Part shown: piece by piece, positions 8,975 through 17,467 of the stretch | Numbering within the stretch: position 1 is the stretch's first letter | Layout of the letters: each line of letters starts with the position of its first letter | Assembly: GCF_000813725.1 (NCBI RefSeq) | Contig: NZ_JWLD01000066.1 | Location: 1 to 64,000, forward strand | Source: Leisingera sp. ANG-Vp | GTDB taxonomy: Bacteria > Pseudomonadota > Alphaproteobacteria > Rhodobacterales > Rhodobacteraceae | Direction: 5' to 3' | Length of the DNA: 64,000 nucleotides | Notes under the pieces: generated by a model | What the model was told of the DNA's origin: nothing | Database searches by the model: none | Seen by the model: only the letters and a program-made list of their open reading frames with translations | Position numbers and translations under genes: made by a program

Positions 8975-11085
8975 TATGCGCCTCCTTTCTGGTCGTCTTT
9001 CTGATCCTGGATCAGGACGAGGTTACCAATTGCATCCACATGGGCGGAGAAATCCGCAGAGACCAGCGTGGTGGTTTGCGGCTCAGTAATCAGCGCCGGG
9101 CCGCAAACGCGGTCGCCGGGCTTCAGACTGTCGCGCGGCACAAACGCCGCCTGCTTTGTTGTGCCGTCCACATCGCAGGTAATCGGGCGGAAGGCCTCGG
9201 CCCAGATGTTCTTCAGCTCCGGTGTCTCCGGCACCGCAGTGACCGCGGCATCCGGCGTTGCCACCCGCACGGCCCAGTTCAGGATCTCGATCTTCATGCC
9301 CGGCACGGGGCGCGAGAACTGCTTGGCATATTCTGTTTCAAAGGCTGCAGTCAGCGGACCGAGATCTTCAGCCGTCAAATCGCGGTCCGGCAGGGTGATC
9401 TCAATCTCATGCCCCTGCCCGTTGTAGCGCATGAATGCGGTGCGCTGGACCTCGGTCGGAGCATCGCCCGCGCCCTGCGCCACCACCGATTTCGCCTCAT
9501 CGATCATCTGGGCGAACAAGCCGTTGATGCTGCCCATGTCCATGGTTTCCAACATGGAATAGCGCGAGCGCACGATCTCGAACGACACCGGCGCAAACAG
9601 GAAGCCCACGGCCGAGCCCACGCCCGGGTTCGGCGGGATCACGATACGGGACACGCCTGCAGAACGCGCCACCCGGCTTGCGTGCAGCGGGCCGTTGCCG
9701 CCGAAAGCAATCATGGTGCGCGGGCCCAGATCCTTGCCGGATTCCACTGCGTGCATCCGGCCGGCGCTGGCCATGCTTTCGTCGACGATGCGGCTGACAC
9801 CATCAGCGGAGCCAACGCCGTCCAGCTCCAGCCGGGAGCCGATCACCCGGGCCAGCGCCTCCTTGGAAGCCTCCGGGTCGATCTGGATATGCCCCTCGGC
9901 AAAGGTGTCGGGCACGATGTAACCCAGCGTGATGTCGCTATCGGTCACGGTCGGCTCGGTGCCGCCGCGGCCGAATGCCACCGGCCCAGGCTCGGAACCG
10001 GCCGATTTCGGCCCCACGGTCAAACGTCCCAGCCGGTCCACTCCGGCGATGGAGCCGCCGCCAGCCCCGATTTCGATCATCTCGATCACCGGGATTCGCA
10101 CCGGCATTCCCGAGCCCTTGATAAACCGCGCCGCGCGGGCGATTTCGAACTGGCGCGAGGTCTGCGGGCGGGCGTTGTCGATCAGGCATAGCTTGGCGGT
10201 GGTGCCGCCAACGTCAAAGGACAGCACCTCATCCAGGCCTGCGCGGGCCGCAATGCGGGCGGCCAGGATGGCGCCGCCGGCGGGGCCGGATTCCACCAGG
10301 CGGATCGGGAAGCGTGCTGCGGTCTGGATGGTGCACATGCCGCCGCCGGCAGTCATCATCAGGATCGGGCAAGTGACGCCTTCCGCCGCAAAGCGTTCGG
10401 CAAAGCGGGCCAGATAGGTCTCCATCAGCGGCTGGATATAGGCGTTGGCCACGGTGGTGCAAAGCCGGTCGAACTCCCGCGCCTCGGGGCTGACCTCGGA
10501 TGAGATCGAAACAGTCAGGCCGGGACGCCGCTCTGCCAGAATATCGCGCAGCCAGCGTTCGTGATCGAGGTTTGCATAGGAGTGCATCAGGCAGATCGCG
10601 ACCGCATCGGCGCCGCTTGCATCCAGCTCTTCAATCAGCGCCTCAACCGCGCTGTCCTCCATGCCGATCAGCACCTCGCCCTCGGCCGACATGCGTTCGC
10701 GGATGGTCAGCGAGCGCTCGCGCGGCACCAAAAGGTCCGGCTTTTCCAGGTTGATGTCATACTGCGAATAGCGCCGCTCATAAGCAATCTCGAGGATATC
10801 GCGGAAGCCCTCGGTTGTGACCGTCGCCACCGTGGCGCCGCGCCGCTCGATCAGCGCGTTGGTGGCCAGGGTGGTGCCGTGGATAAAGCCGGTCACTTCG
10901 CCCAGGGACCGCCCGGATTGCGCCATCACCCGCGCCGCGCCTTCCATCGCGCCGTCTGCCGGGTTCTGATGCGTTGTCAGGGTCTTAGTCGAGGCCAGAA
11001 TAGTGTCTTCACCCGCTACCAGAACGGTATCGGTAAAGGTGCCGCCAATATCAATGGCAAGGCGCAGCGCAGTTGATGCTGTCAT
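8974..11085 (-). CDS. Hydantoinase A / N-methylhydantoinase subunit A (HyuA family)
   Basis: A 703-residue HyuA subunit carrying the ASKHA-like ATP-binding motifs of the family: IDIGGTFTDTVL at residues 11-22 and LSFDVGGTTAKLCLI in the middle. FIHGTTLATNALIERRGA near residues 87-104 is the family signature. Length is typical for HyuA. It pairs with the directly following hyuB gene, and the HyuAB complex would hydrolyse a cyclic ureide or lactam at the expense of ATP. Upstream lie a possible leader peptide (11146-11214) and a strong hairpin, which may control expression. The exact substrate is not evident. Confidence 0.88.
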   Translation of the reverse strand: MTASTALRLAIDIGGTFTDTVLVAGEDTILASTKTLTTHQNPADGAMEGAARVMAQSGRSLGEVTGFIHGTTLATNALIERRGATVATVTTEGFRDILEIAYERRYSQYDINLEKPDLLVPRERSLTIRERMSAEGEVLIGMEDSAVEALIEELDASGADAVAICLMHSYANLDHERWLRDILAERRPGLTVSISSEVSPEAREFDRLCTTVANAYIQPLMETYLARFAERFAAEGVTCPILMMTAGGGMCTIQTAARFPIRLVESGPAGGAILAARIAARAGLDEVLSFDVGGTTAKLCLIDNARPQTSRQFEIARAARFIKGSGMPVRIPVIEMIEIGAGGGSIAGVDRLGRLTVGPKSAGSEPGPVAFGRGGTEPTVTDSDITLGYIVPDTFAEGHIQIDPEASKEALARVIGSRLELDGVGSADGVSRIVDESMASAGRMHAVESGKDLGPRTMIAFGGNGPLHASRVARSAGVSRIVIPPNPGVGSAVGFLFAPVSFEIVRSRYSMLETMDMGSINGLFAQMIDEAKSVVAQGAGDAPTEVQRTAFMRYNGQGHEIEITLPDRDLTAEDLGPLTAAFETEYAKQFSRPVPGMKIEILNWAVRVATPDAAVTAVPETPELKNIWAEAFRPITCDVDGTTKQAAFVPRDSLKPGDRVCGPALITEPQTTTLVSADFSAHVDAIGNLVLIQDQKDDQKGGA

Positions 11086-11108
11086 CTATCATTCCAAAAG
11101 CTGTCGTT

Positions 11109-11145
11109 GAGTGTCCGCCGGAAAGCCCGTCAACGGGCGGCGGAG
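11109..11145 (-). other. Hairpin in the hyuA leader
   Basis: TCCGCCG (about 11114-11120) pairs with CGGCGGA (about 11137-11143), and inside it CCCG pairs with CGGG around a TCAA loop, leaving a bulged GAAAG. On the minus strand this stem lies directly between the stop of a 22-codon ORF and the hyuA start. It has no immediate T-run, so it is more likely a regulatory or RNA-stability stem than a simple terminator. Confidence 0.5.
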
Positions 11146-11214
11146 TCAGACAGTAACCAGGTTGCACCCTGTGGCGCGGCGGTCCATGCGTTTGGGAATG
11201 AATGCGTGTTTCAT
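11146..11214 (-). CDS. Possible 22-residue leader peptide (uORF) upstream of hyuA
   Basis: An ATG-started 22-codon frame ends in TGA about 60 bases before the hyuA start. The peptide begins MKHAFIPKRMDRRATG and ends CNLVTV. A GCAGGATAC ribosome-binding sequence lies 8-9 bases ahead of the ATG. I do not recognise the peptide. It has a single Cys and is basic. It could be a leader peptide coupled to the following hairpin, or chance. It is too short for codon statistics, so this rests on the Shine-Dalgarno spacing and its position. Confidence 0.35.
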   Translation of the reverse strand: MKHAFIPKRMDRRATGCNLVTV

Positions 11215-11318
11215 GGCTGTATCCTGCGGCGCTGCCGCCCAAGCAGCTTTGCGGATAGCGACATGAATATTGCCTGATAACGGCATGGATGCGGTGTCCT
11301 GCGACTCCGCCCAGTGTC

Positions 11319-11343
11319 CCGGCCAGGCAGCAAGCCTGGCCGG
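11319..11343 (-). terminator. Hairpin downstream of the aldehyde dehydrogenase gene
   Basis: CCGGCCAGGC (11319-11328) and GCCTGGCCGG (11334-11343) form a perfect 10-bp stem with a 5-base loop, 15 bases after the stop of the aldehyde dehydrogenase. The minus strand lacks a T-run after it, so it may attenuate or protect the transcript rather than end it fully. Confidence 0.5.
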
Positions 11344-11357
11344 AAGTTCTTGTTTTC

Positions 11358-12779
11358 TTAACCGAAATGCAGGGTTTTGACTTCCTGGTAGTCCTCCAGT
11401 CCCAGCATGCCGCCCTCGCGGCCGTTGCCGGACTGCTTGTAGCCGCCAAAGGGCGAGCCGTAGTTGAAGCCGCCGCCATTGATATGCACGGCGCCTGCGC
11501 GCAGGCGGGCGGCCACCCGCTCGGCCCGCTCCGGGTCACCGGTCTGCAGATAGGCCGCCAGGCCATAGGGCGTATCGTTGGCAATGCGGATGGCGTCTTC
11601 CTCATCCTCGAACGGGATGATCACCAGCACTGGGCCAAAGATCTCCTGCTGGGCAATCGCCATCTCATTCGTCACATCGGCAAAGACGGTCGGGCGCACA
11701 TACCAGCCCTTGTCCAGCCCCTCAGGCCGGCCAAGACCGCCAGCCAGAACCGTGGCGCCTTCGTCGATGCCCTTCTGGATCATCGTCTGCACCCGGTCGA
11801 ACTGGATACGGTCAAACATCGGCCCGATGTGATCGCCTTCCTGGGATGGGTCGCCCACGGCCTGGCCTTCAGCCGCAGCCTTGGCAATCTCCAGCACCTG
11901 GTCGTAGCAGCTTCGCTCCACCAGCATCCGGGTCGGCGCGTCGCAGCTTTGGCCGGTGTTGTACATGCACTCCAGCACCGAATTGGTGACCTTTTCCTGC
12001 AGGTCCGCGTCAGCAAACACCAGGTTCGGAGACTTGCCGCCCAGTTCCAGCGTCACCCGCTTCACGGTGTCGGCTGAGTCCTTGGCCACTGCCACCCCGG
12101 CCCGGGTCGATCCGGTGAAGGACATCATGTCGATATCAGGGTGCCGCGACAGCCCCGCGCCAACCGTCGGCCCGTCGCCGTGGATCAAGTTGAACACACC
12201 CGCCGGGTAGCCCGCGTCATGGATCATCTGCGCATAGACAGCGGCTGACATCGGCGTGTGCTCAGACGGCTTCAGCACGCAGGTTGAACCGGTTGCCAGT
12301 GCTGGCAGCACTTTCAAGGCAATCTGGTTCACCGGCCAATTCCAAGGGGTAATCAGCCCGCAGACCCCAATCGGCTCGCGCACCAGAACATCCCCATTGG
12401 AAAGCGTCTCACGCAATTCCTGCGTTTTCAGCGCCTCCAGAATCCCTTCCAGATGCCCAATGCCCGAATCGGCCTGGGCATCACGCGCCATGGAAATCGG
12501 CGCGCCCATCTCGGAGCTCATCGCCTGTGCCAATTCTTCCCGGCGCGCGTTGCTGATCTCCAGCAGCTTTTCCAAGAGGGCAATCCGCTCGTCGCGGCTG
12601 GTGCGCGAGAAACTTTCGAACGCGTGCTTGGCTGCTGCCACCGCGTTATTCACATCCACTTCATCGCCCAGGATGATCGTGCCGGTCCGCTCTTCCGTTG
12701 CCGGGTTCAGCACCGGGAATTCGCGGCTGGAATGCGGTGTCACCCAGGCACCGCCGATATAGAATTTTTGCAGGTCCAT
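11358..12779 (-). CDS. NAD(P)-dependent aldehyde dehydrogenase
   Basis: A 473-residue ALDH-superfamily enzyme that oxidises an aldehyde to a carboxylate. The catalytic Cys279 is in NTGQSCDAPTR and the general base Glu245 in LELGGKSPN; the cofactor loop is FTGSTRAG near 221-228. Complete and of normal length. It is upstream of the hydantoinase operon on the same strand, but a 272-base gap with a hairpin separates them, so co-transcription is uncertain. Substrate is unknown; betaine-aldehyde-like or semialdehyde substrates are possible in this catabolic setting. Confidence 0.85.
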   Translation of the reverse strand: MDLQKFYIGGAWVTPHSSREFPVLNPATEERTGTIILGDEVDVNNAVAAAKHAFESFSRTSRDERIALLEKLLEISNARREELAQAMSSEMGAPISMARDAQADSGIGHLEGILEALKTQELRETLSNGDVLVREPIGVCGLITPWNWPVNQIALKVLPALATGSTCVLKPSEHTPMSAAVYAQMIHDAGYPAGVFNLIHGDGPTVGAGLSRHPDIDMMSFTGSTRAGVAVAKDSADTVKRVTLELGGKSPNLVFADADLQEKVTNSVLECMYNTGQSCDAPTRMLVERSCYDQVLEIAKAAAEGQAVGDPSQEGDHIGPMFDRIQFDRVQTMIQKGIDEGATVLAGGLGRPEGLDKGWYVRPTVFADVTNEMAIAQQEIFGPVLVIIPFEDEEDAIRIANDTPYGLAAYLQTGDPERAERVAARLRAGAVHINGGGFNYGSPFGGYKQSGNGREGGMLGLEDYQEVKTLHFG

Positions 12780-13161
12780 CAGGTTGTTCTCACTTTGTAG
12801 CGTGATTGCATTGTCAGGTGTTCAGAGAGGCGGAACCGGCCGCAGCAGCTGTGCCTGGCCGACCGTTTGGGAAACAGTGGACGGAGGCCCTGCCCCCGTC
12901 AAGCATGTGCGCGGCCTGCCGGCACCCTCCCCGTGCCCTCCGTGCTGCGCGCTGACACAGGAGCATGACCGGCTTCCCGCCGCCCCGATGCAGCAAAAAC
13001 GGCAATTCGACGGCATTTTGCGAAGCTTGCAGGCTGTGGGTTCAGCGCATCACTGGGCTGTAAAGACTCCCTTAACAGCAGGAAGTTGTTCGCGGCCTCT
13101 CCAGGCGCTGACTATGCTTTTCCAAAAGCCCGCAACAAGACCGGGCGCCTAGAGGCAAGTC
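12780..13161. other. Intergenic region without a recognisable gene
   Basis: This 382-base gap separates the divergent aldehyde dehydrogenase and outer-membrane factor genes. I see no ORF with a plausible ribosome-binding site and no recognised RNA. It presumably carries the two divergent promoters; none is distinct enough to call. Confidence 0.6.
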
Positions 13162-14568
13162 ATGAGCAGATCCAATTGGACAGCCCGTTCCGCGCTGCTG
13201 GCCGGAACTATCCTGTGCAGCTGCACAGTCGTCGGCCTGGATTACCAGCGTCCGGACTTCGCGGTGCCGCCCGCCTATTACCAGTCGCGTACCTATGCCA
13301 CGGTGCAAGGGGCAACCGAGACCTGGTGGCAAGGGCTGAACGATGCCACTCTGAACCAGCTGGTGGCAGCCGGGCTGGCCCAGAACCTGAACATCAAAGC
13401 CGCCCGCCAGCGGCTGGTTGCTGCCGAAGCCCTGCGCCGTGGATCAGGCCGCGCAGAACAACTCAGCGGCAATCTTGAAGGCAGCTCAATCTTTTCGCGC
13501 CGCGAATCGCAGAACGGCTCCACCAGCACAGATACCGCCGAAATCGGCGCCACCTATGTCTTTGATCTGTTCGGTGAATTCCAGCGCCGCTCGGAACGAG
13601 CAGTTGCGGACCGCGACGCCCAGTTCTATCAGATGGCAACTACACGGCTGGCCATCATCGACGCCATTACCCGCACCTATATCCAAGCCCGCTTTTTCCA
13701 GCGCGGCGCCGCCGTCACCCGCAAGACAATCCGGCTGCGCGAACAGATCCTGGGAACTGTGGAAGAGCTGAAGGAAGCACGCGCCGTACTGGCGCTGGAC
13801 GTTGAGCGCACCAAGCTGCAGGTGGCCAGCGCCAAGGCCGACCTGCCTGGCTTCATCGCGAATTACGAGTCTTCAGTCTTTGCCCTGGCGACGCTGCTGG
13901 ACCGTGACGCAGCCGAGGTGTTTGCGATGATGCGGGGCCGCTATGGCCAGCCCTACCCGGCGACCCAGCCGGAGCTGGGCGTGCCCGCCACCCTGCTGCG
14001 CAACCGCCCGGACATCCTTCTGGCCGAAGCCCAGCTGCGCAGCGCCACCGCAGACATTGGTGTGACCGAGGCCGAGCTCTACCCGTCGCTGTCGATCGAG
14101 GGTACGGTTCAGGCCACCCGAGGCGTCAACGATCTTTATCAGATCGGCCCGACACTGACCCTGCCGCTGTTCAACCGCAAGGTGCTACGCGCTTTCCACG
14201 AGAGCGCCATCGCTGAAGCCAAGGCCACCGAATACGACTACCGCGCTGCCGTGCGCAACGCGGTGGAGGAGGTGCAATCGCAGCAAAGCGCCCTGAGAGC
14301 CGCCCGCCAGCGCACCGCCGCCCAGGTTCGCGCCGTCAACCTCGGCACCCGGGTCGCCGATCTGGCGCGGGAGACGTTCAAGGCCAACGAGATCACCTTG
14401 TTCGACCTGCTGAATACGGAGGAAGCGCTGCGCGACAACGAGCTGAACCTGATCACCGCCCGCCGCGACCTGGCGCTGGCCTGGGCCAATCTGCAGATTT
14501 CCCTGGGCAAAGGCTGGGCGCCGGATCAAAGTCCGTCCAGCGCCGCGGCTGCTGCGGCGGCGGAGTGA
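13162..14568 (+). CDS. Outer membrane efflux lipoprotein (NodT/TolC family)
   Basis: A 468-residue outer-membrane factor of RND-type tripartite exporters, with two OEP-family repeats. The N-terminus has a hydrophobic signal ending in an LCSC lipobox-like site, so it is likely lipidated at about Cys21. The region YQRPDFAVPPAYY after it is typical of NodT proteins, and LRNRPDILLAEAQLRSATADIGVTEAELYPSLSI is the family signature. Unusually, no membrane-fusion or RND pump gene adjoins it; the neighbours are divergent or convergent. It would therefore have to partner with a pump encoded elsewhere. The ATG is preceded by AGAGGCAAGTC. Confidence 0.85.
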   Translation: MSRSNWTARSALLAGTILCSCTVVGLDYQRPDFAVPPAYYQSRTYATVQGATETWWQGLNDATLNQLVAAGLAQNLNIKAARQRLVAAEALRRGSGRAEQLSGNLEGSSIFSRRESQNGSTSTDTAEIGATYVFDLFGEFQRRSERAVADRDAQFYQMATTRLAIIDAITRTYIQARFFQRGAAVTRKTIRLREQILGTVEELKEARAVLALDVERTKLQVASAKADLPGFIANYESSVFALATLLDRDAAEVFAMMRGRYGQPYPATQPELGVPATLLRNRPDILLAEAQLRSATADIGVTEAELYPSLSIEGTVQATRGVNDLYQIGPTLTLPLFNRKVLRAFHESAIAEAKATEYDYRAAVRNAVEEVQSQQSALRAARQRTAAQVRAVNLGTRVADLARETFKANEITLFDLLNTEEALRDNELNLITARRDLALAWANLQISLGKGWAPDQSPSSAAAAAAAE

Positions 14569-14574
14569 AGGAAA

Positions 14575-14598
14575 GCCGTTTTCTAAGAGAAAAACGGC
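14575..14598 (+). terminator. Hairpin terminator after the efflux lipoprotein gene
   Basis: GCCGTTTTCT (14575-14584) pairs with AGAAAAACGGC (14588-14598), with one unpaired base and a 3-base loop. It begins 6 bases after the stop codon and separates the convergent nqrM gene. Confidence 0.55.
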
Positions 14599-14656
14599 CA
14601 TGAAAATCGATTGTTAATAGCTGAGATCCGTGCCGGATTTCAGACTCCGGCCAGCC

Positions 14657-14899
14657 TCAGGCCTTCTGCTCTTCCTGCATCCGTTCGACCATCTGCCGCG
14701 CGCGCTTGCACTGCAGCTTGTCGCGCAGCGGGCTGTCGGGGTCAATGTCCTTGGAGCAGACCACGCATTTGTCGGCACCAGAGATCGCATTCAGACCGCC
14801 GCAGCTGCCTTTGATCTTCTTACCCATCAGAATGACACCCAGCGACATGCCCAGGGTCACGATCAGCAGCACAAAGAAGGCCAGGAGAAAGGTGCTCAT
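14657..14899 (-). CDS. nqrM: Na+-NQR maturation protein NqrM
   Basis: An 80-residue protein with one N-terminal membrane helix (residues about 4-25) and four cysteines, Cys33, Cys45, Cys48 and Cys64, in the spacing of NqrM (formerly DUF539). NqrM is needed to assemble the iron centre held by NqrD and NqrE in Na+-translocating NADH:quinone oxidoreductase. It lies immediately downstream of apbE on the same strand, and the nqr operon is 3.3 kb away, which supports the assignment. In many genomes nqrM directly follows apbE, as it does here. Confidence 0.88.
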   Translation of the reverse strand: MSTFLLAFFVLLIVTLGMSLGVILMGKKIKGSCGGLNAISGADKCVVCSKDIDPDSPLRDKLQCKRARQMVERMQEEQKA

Positions 14900-14929
14900 T
14901 TGTCGTCCCTCGCAAAAAGGCTTGGCGGC

Positions 14930-15961
14930 TCAGTTTCCGGTCAGCGCCTCAAAGGCAGCGCTTTGCGACGTCATATAGGCATTCCCGCCGGCTTGCACGT
15001 CCCGATCGATGAAAAACACGGCAAGTTTATGCTGCTCGGCCAGCTTCAGCCCGTCTGCGCTGCCCAGAACCAGCATCGCTGTGGCCCAAGCATCCGCCAG
15101 CATGGCGTTCTCTGCAATCACCGTGACCGAAGTTGTACTGTGCGTCACCGGGCGCCCGGACACCGGGTCCAGGATGTGGGAATAGCGCACGCCCTTGTGT
15201 TCAAAGTAATTACGGTAGTCGCCCGAAGTCGCCAATCCGTAGTTGCTCACCGGTACGATCAGTTGCACGGTCTGCGCCGCAGCATCCGGTTTCTCGATAC
15301 CGATCTGCCAGGCTTCGCCCTTGGCGTTCTCCCCTTTGGTCACCAGATCACCGCCGATCTCGACCATGTAGTTTTCCACCCCGAAGCTTTCGAGTGTCCC
15401 GGCAACCGCATCAACACCGTAGCCTTTGGCGATGGCAGACAGATTGATGCCGGTCTCCGGCGCCGACTTCTTCAAAGTTCCGGCCGAAACATCCAGGGTC
15501 AGAAGCCGCGCCTGGCCGACCCCTTCCAGTGCCTTGGCAATCTCTGCATCCGCAGGCACAGGGTCTTCAGGCTTGCGCGGGCCAAAGCCCCACAGCTCGA
15601 TAAGCGGGCCAAGGGTCACATCGAACCTGCCGCCGGTCTTTTCGTGCACGCTGTCTGCCGTGGCCAGAACATGGGCAAACTCCGGCGACACCCGTACCGG
15701 CGCCGTGCTGCGCGCGGCCGAGAATGTTGAAACCTCGGAGGCCGGATCCCAGTTCGACATCTTGGCATTGACCGCGGCCAGGGTTGCCTCCACCTCGGCG
15801 GCCAGTGTTTCCTGGTTCAGATCCTCGCCTATGGCGATCACGTTGTATGTGGTCCCCATCGTCTGCCCTGACAGCCGCACCTCTTCCGGCTGATTGCCGA
15901 ACCAGCAGCCCGCAAGCAGCATCACAGGCAGGATCAGAACAAGCAGCAAGCGTTTGGACAT
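14930..15961 (-). CDS. apbE: FAD:protein FMN transferase
   Basis: A 343-residue ApbE-family flavin transferase exported as a lipoprotein (signal ending LLAGC at Cys19). It attaches FMN through a phosphoester bond to threonines of target proteins, here most plausibly Thr229 of NqrB and Thr236 of NqrC. Diagnostic regions are MGTTYNV near residues 36-42, INLSAIAKGYGVD in the middle and LADAWATAMLV toward the C-terminus, which binds the metal. GGAGGT lies 7 bases before the ATG. The pairing with nqrM and proximity to nqrABCDEF make the role clear. Confidence 0.92.
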   Translation of the reverse strand: MSKRLLLVLILPVMLLAGCWFGNQPEEVRLSGQTMGTTYNVIAIGEDLNQETLAAEVEATLAAVNAKMSNWDPASEVSTFSAARSTAPVRVSPEFAHVLATADSVHEKTGGRFDVTLGPLIELWGFGPRKPEDPVPADAEIAKALEGVGQARLLTLDVSAGTLKKSAPETGINLSAIAKGYGVDAVAGTLESFGVENYMVEIGGDLVTKGENAKGEAWQIGIEKPDAAAQTVQLIVPVSNYGLATSGDYRNYFEHKGVRYSHILDPVSGRPVTHSTTSVTVIAENAMLADAWATAMLVLGSADGLKLAEQHKLAVFFIDRDVQAGGNAYMTSQSAAFEALTGN

Positions 15962-16027
15962 CGGGCAACCTCCGGCGGAACAACTTGCGTTGCTATGCCC
16001 CCGCCCCGCCGCAGAGTCAAATCCGCC

Positions 16028-16216
16028 TCAGAACTTCAACGGCACAAAGGCCAGCGCCAGCAGCCCAAGCGCCGCCGGCACCCCGAACAGCCAGGAGCGG
16101 AACCGGGCATTGGGCGGCTGGGTTTTCCAGTTCTGCCGGTAGAGGTGGCCGCAGACCACCACCAGGAACACGGTCAGCGCGCCGGTGACGGGGGTCAGGT
16201 AGAGGGTCTCGAACAT
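16028..16216 (-). CDS. Small membrane protein of unknown function
   Basis: A 62-residue frame with two predicted membrane helices (about residues 10-25 and 43-59) joined by a basic, Trp-containing loop (RQNWKTQPPNARFRSW). GGCGGGA lies about 8 bases before the ATG. I do not recognise the family. It fills the gap between apbE and the divergent CBS gene, and the membrane-protein composition argues that it is real. It could be a small respiratory or assembly factor, but nothing in the sequence proves it. Confidence 0.5.
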   Translation of the reverse strand: MFETLYLTPVTGALTVFLVVVCGHLYRQNWKTQPPNARFRSWLFGVPAALGLLALAFVPLKF

Positions 16217-16325
16217 GTTGTTTTCCCGCCTATGTTAGCGCTCGCGTCATTTCGCCCCTTCCCGGATCGTATTCCCGCGTTAAGATGAACCTGTCACCTG
16301 GTTCAGGATAGGAGGAGACCCGTAC

Positions 16326-16850
16326 ATGGCACCGACCTCATACCAAGCTCCAATGCGGGGCGACAAGGAGGACAAGCACACTTACAGCCAGTCCGCCGAT
16401 TCAAACCTGTCGCACGCGCAGACCACAGTAGCCAAGCTGCTGGAGGGCAAGGGGGACGCCATCTTTGCGGTACGGCCCAATGATACCATCGGCCACGTTG
16501 TGGGTGTTTTGAAGGAGAAGCACATCGGCGCCCTGGTGGTGACGGATCAGAACGGCGACCTGCAGGGCATCCTGTCGGAACGCGACATCGTGCGCCGGAT
16601 GGCAGAAACGCCCGGCCAGACCCTGCCGCAGGAAGTCAGCGCCTTGATGACCACCAATGTGAAGACCTGCACGCCGGAGGATTACCTGCATGACGTGCTG
16701 AAAGTGATGAGCGAAGGCCGGTTCCGCCACATGCCGGTGATCAAGGACGGCAAATTGGCGGGCATGATCACCGTCGGTGACGTGGTCAATTTCCGCCTTA
16801 AGGAACTGGAGTACGAGACCCTGCGCATGAAGCAGATGATCGTCGGCTAG
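16326..16850 (+). CDS. CBS-domain-pair protein
   Basis: A 174-residue protein with two CBS domains (about residues 55-105 and 118-170) after a polar 35-residue extension. The repeated DRN(G/D)-type loops are seen as VVTDQNGDLQGILSERDIVRRMAE and VIKDGKLAGMITVGDVV. Such stand-alone proteins bind adenosine nucleotides and sense energy status. AGGAGGA at about 16310-16316 supports the ATG at 16326. It is convergent with the MarR gene and 18 bases from it. The direct target is unknown. Confidence 0.85.
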   Translation: MAPTSYQAPMRGDKEDKHTYSQSADSNLSHAQTTVAKLLEGKGDAIFAVRPNDTIGHVVGVLKEKHIGALVVTDQNGDLQGILSERDIVRRMAETPGQTLPQEVSALMTTNVKTCTPEDYLHDVLKVMSEGRFRHMPVIKDGKLAGMITVGDVVNFRLKELEYETLRMKQMIVG

Positions 16851-16868
16851 GAATTTGGCGGCGGCGGG

Positions 16869-17312
16869 TCAAGGAAATGGCCCACCGCCTGTCTCCTGCA
16901 GAATCTCCAGAAACTCGGGCAGGCCTTCCGCCCCCGCCAATGCTTCCATGTTGCGCGTGATAGCCGGTCCGTAGATCTCCCACATCTTCAACCGCAGCGC
17001 CGCGCCATCGGGCGTGATGTGAAGCACCTTGCCGCGCCGGTCCAGGCTGCAGACTGTTTCCCGGATCAGCCCTTGCTTTGCCATCTGGGCCAGGATCCGC
17101 GACAGGTTAGACTGCTCGAACAGCAGGTTCTTCGTCAGTTCAAAGGCACGCACTCCGCCCTCGCCCGTCATTTCGATTCCCCACAATACGTCATACCAGC
17201 GCAAGCTGGGCAGTCCGGCTTCACGCAATTCAGTTTCCATCTCACGGTGGGTCTGCCGGTAGGCTCGGTTCAGAAGAACCCAGATTTTGGTTTCACGTCT
17301 GCTCGGTGTCAT
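16869..17312 (-). CDS. MarR-family transcriptional regulator
   Basis: A 147-residue winged-helix regulator. The core FELTKNLLFEQSNLSRILAQMAKQGLIRETVCSLDRRGKVLHITPDG is the MarR recognition helix followed by the beta wing with the conserved D-R-R. It is divergent from yceI across a 155-base intergenic region, so control of yceI and of itself is likely. Ligand unknown. Confidence 0.85.
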   Translation of the reverse strand: MTPSRRETKIWVLLNRAYRQTHREMETELREAGLPSLRWYDVLWGIEMTGEGGVRAFELTKNLLFEQSNLSRILAQMAKQGLIRETVCSLDRRGKVLHITPDGAALRLKMWEIYGPAITRNMEALAGAEGLPEFLEILQETGGGPFP

Positions 17313-17467
17313 GTGCGTTCACATATGAGTGAGTGTGCGGGCTTGCCGAAGAGTTTCCGGTGGATACACGAAAATACATGCCATAGCATCTATCTCGGGT
17401 TCAATACGTTACACGATCCCCAAACTTCACATTTGCACCAAGACTGAAATCAGACAGGGATACCGTC

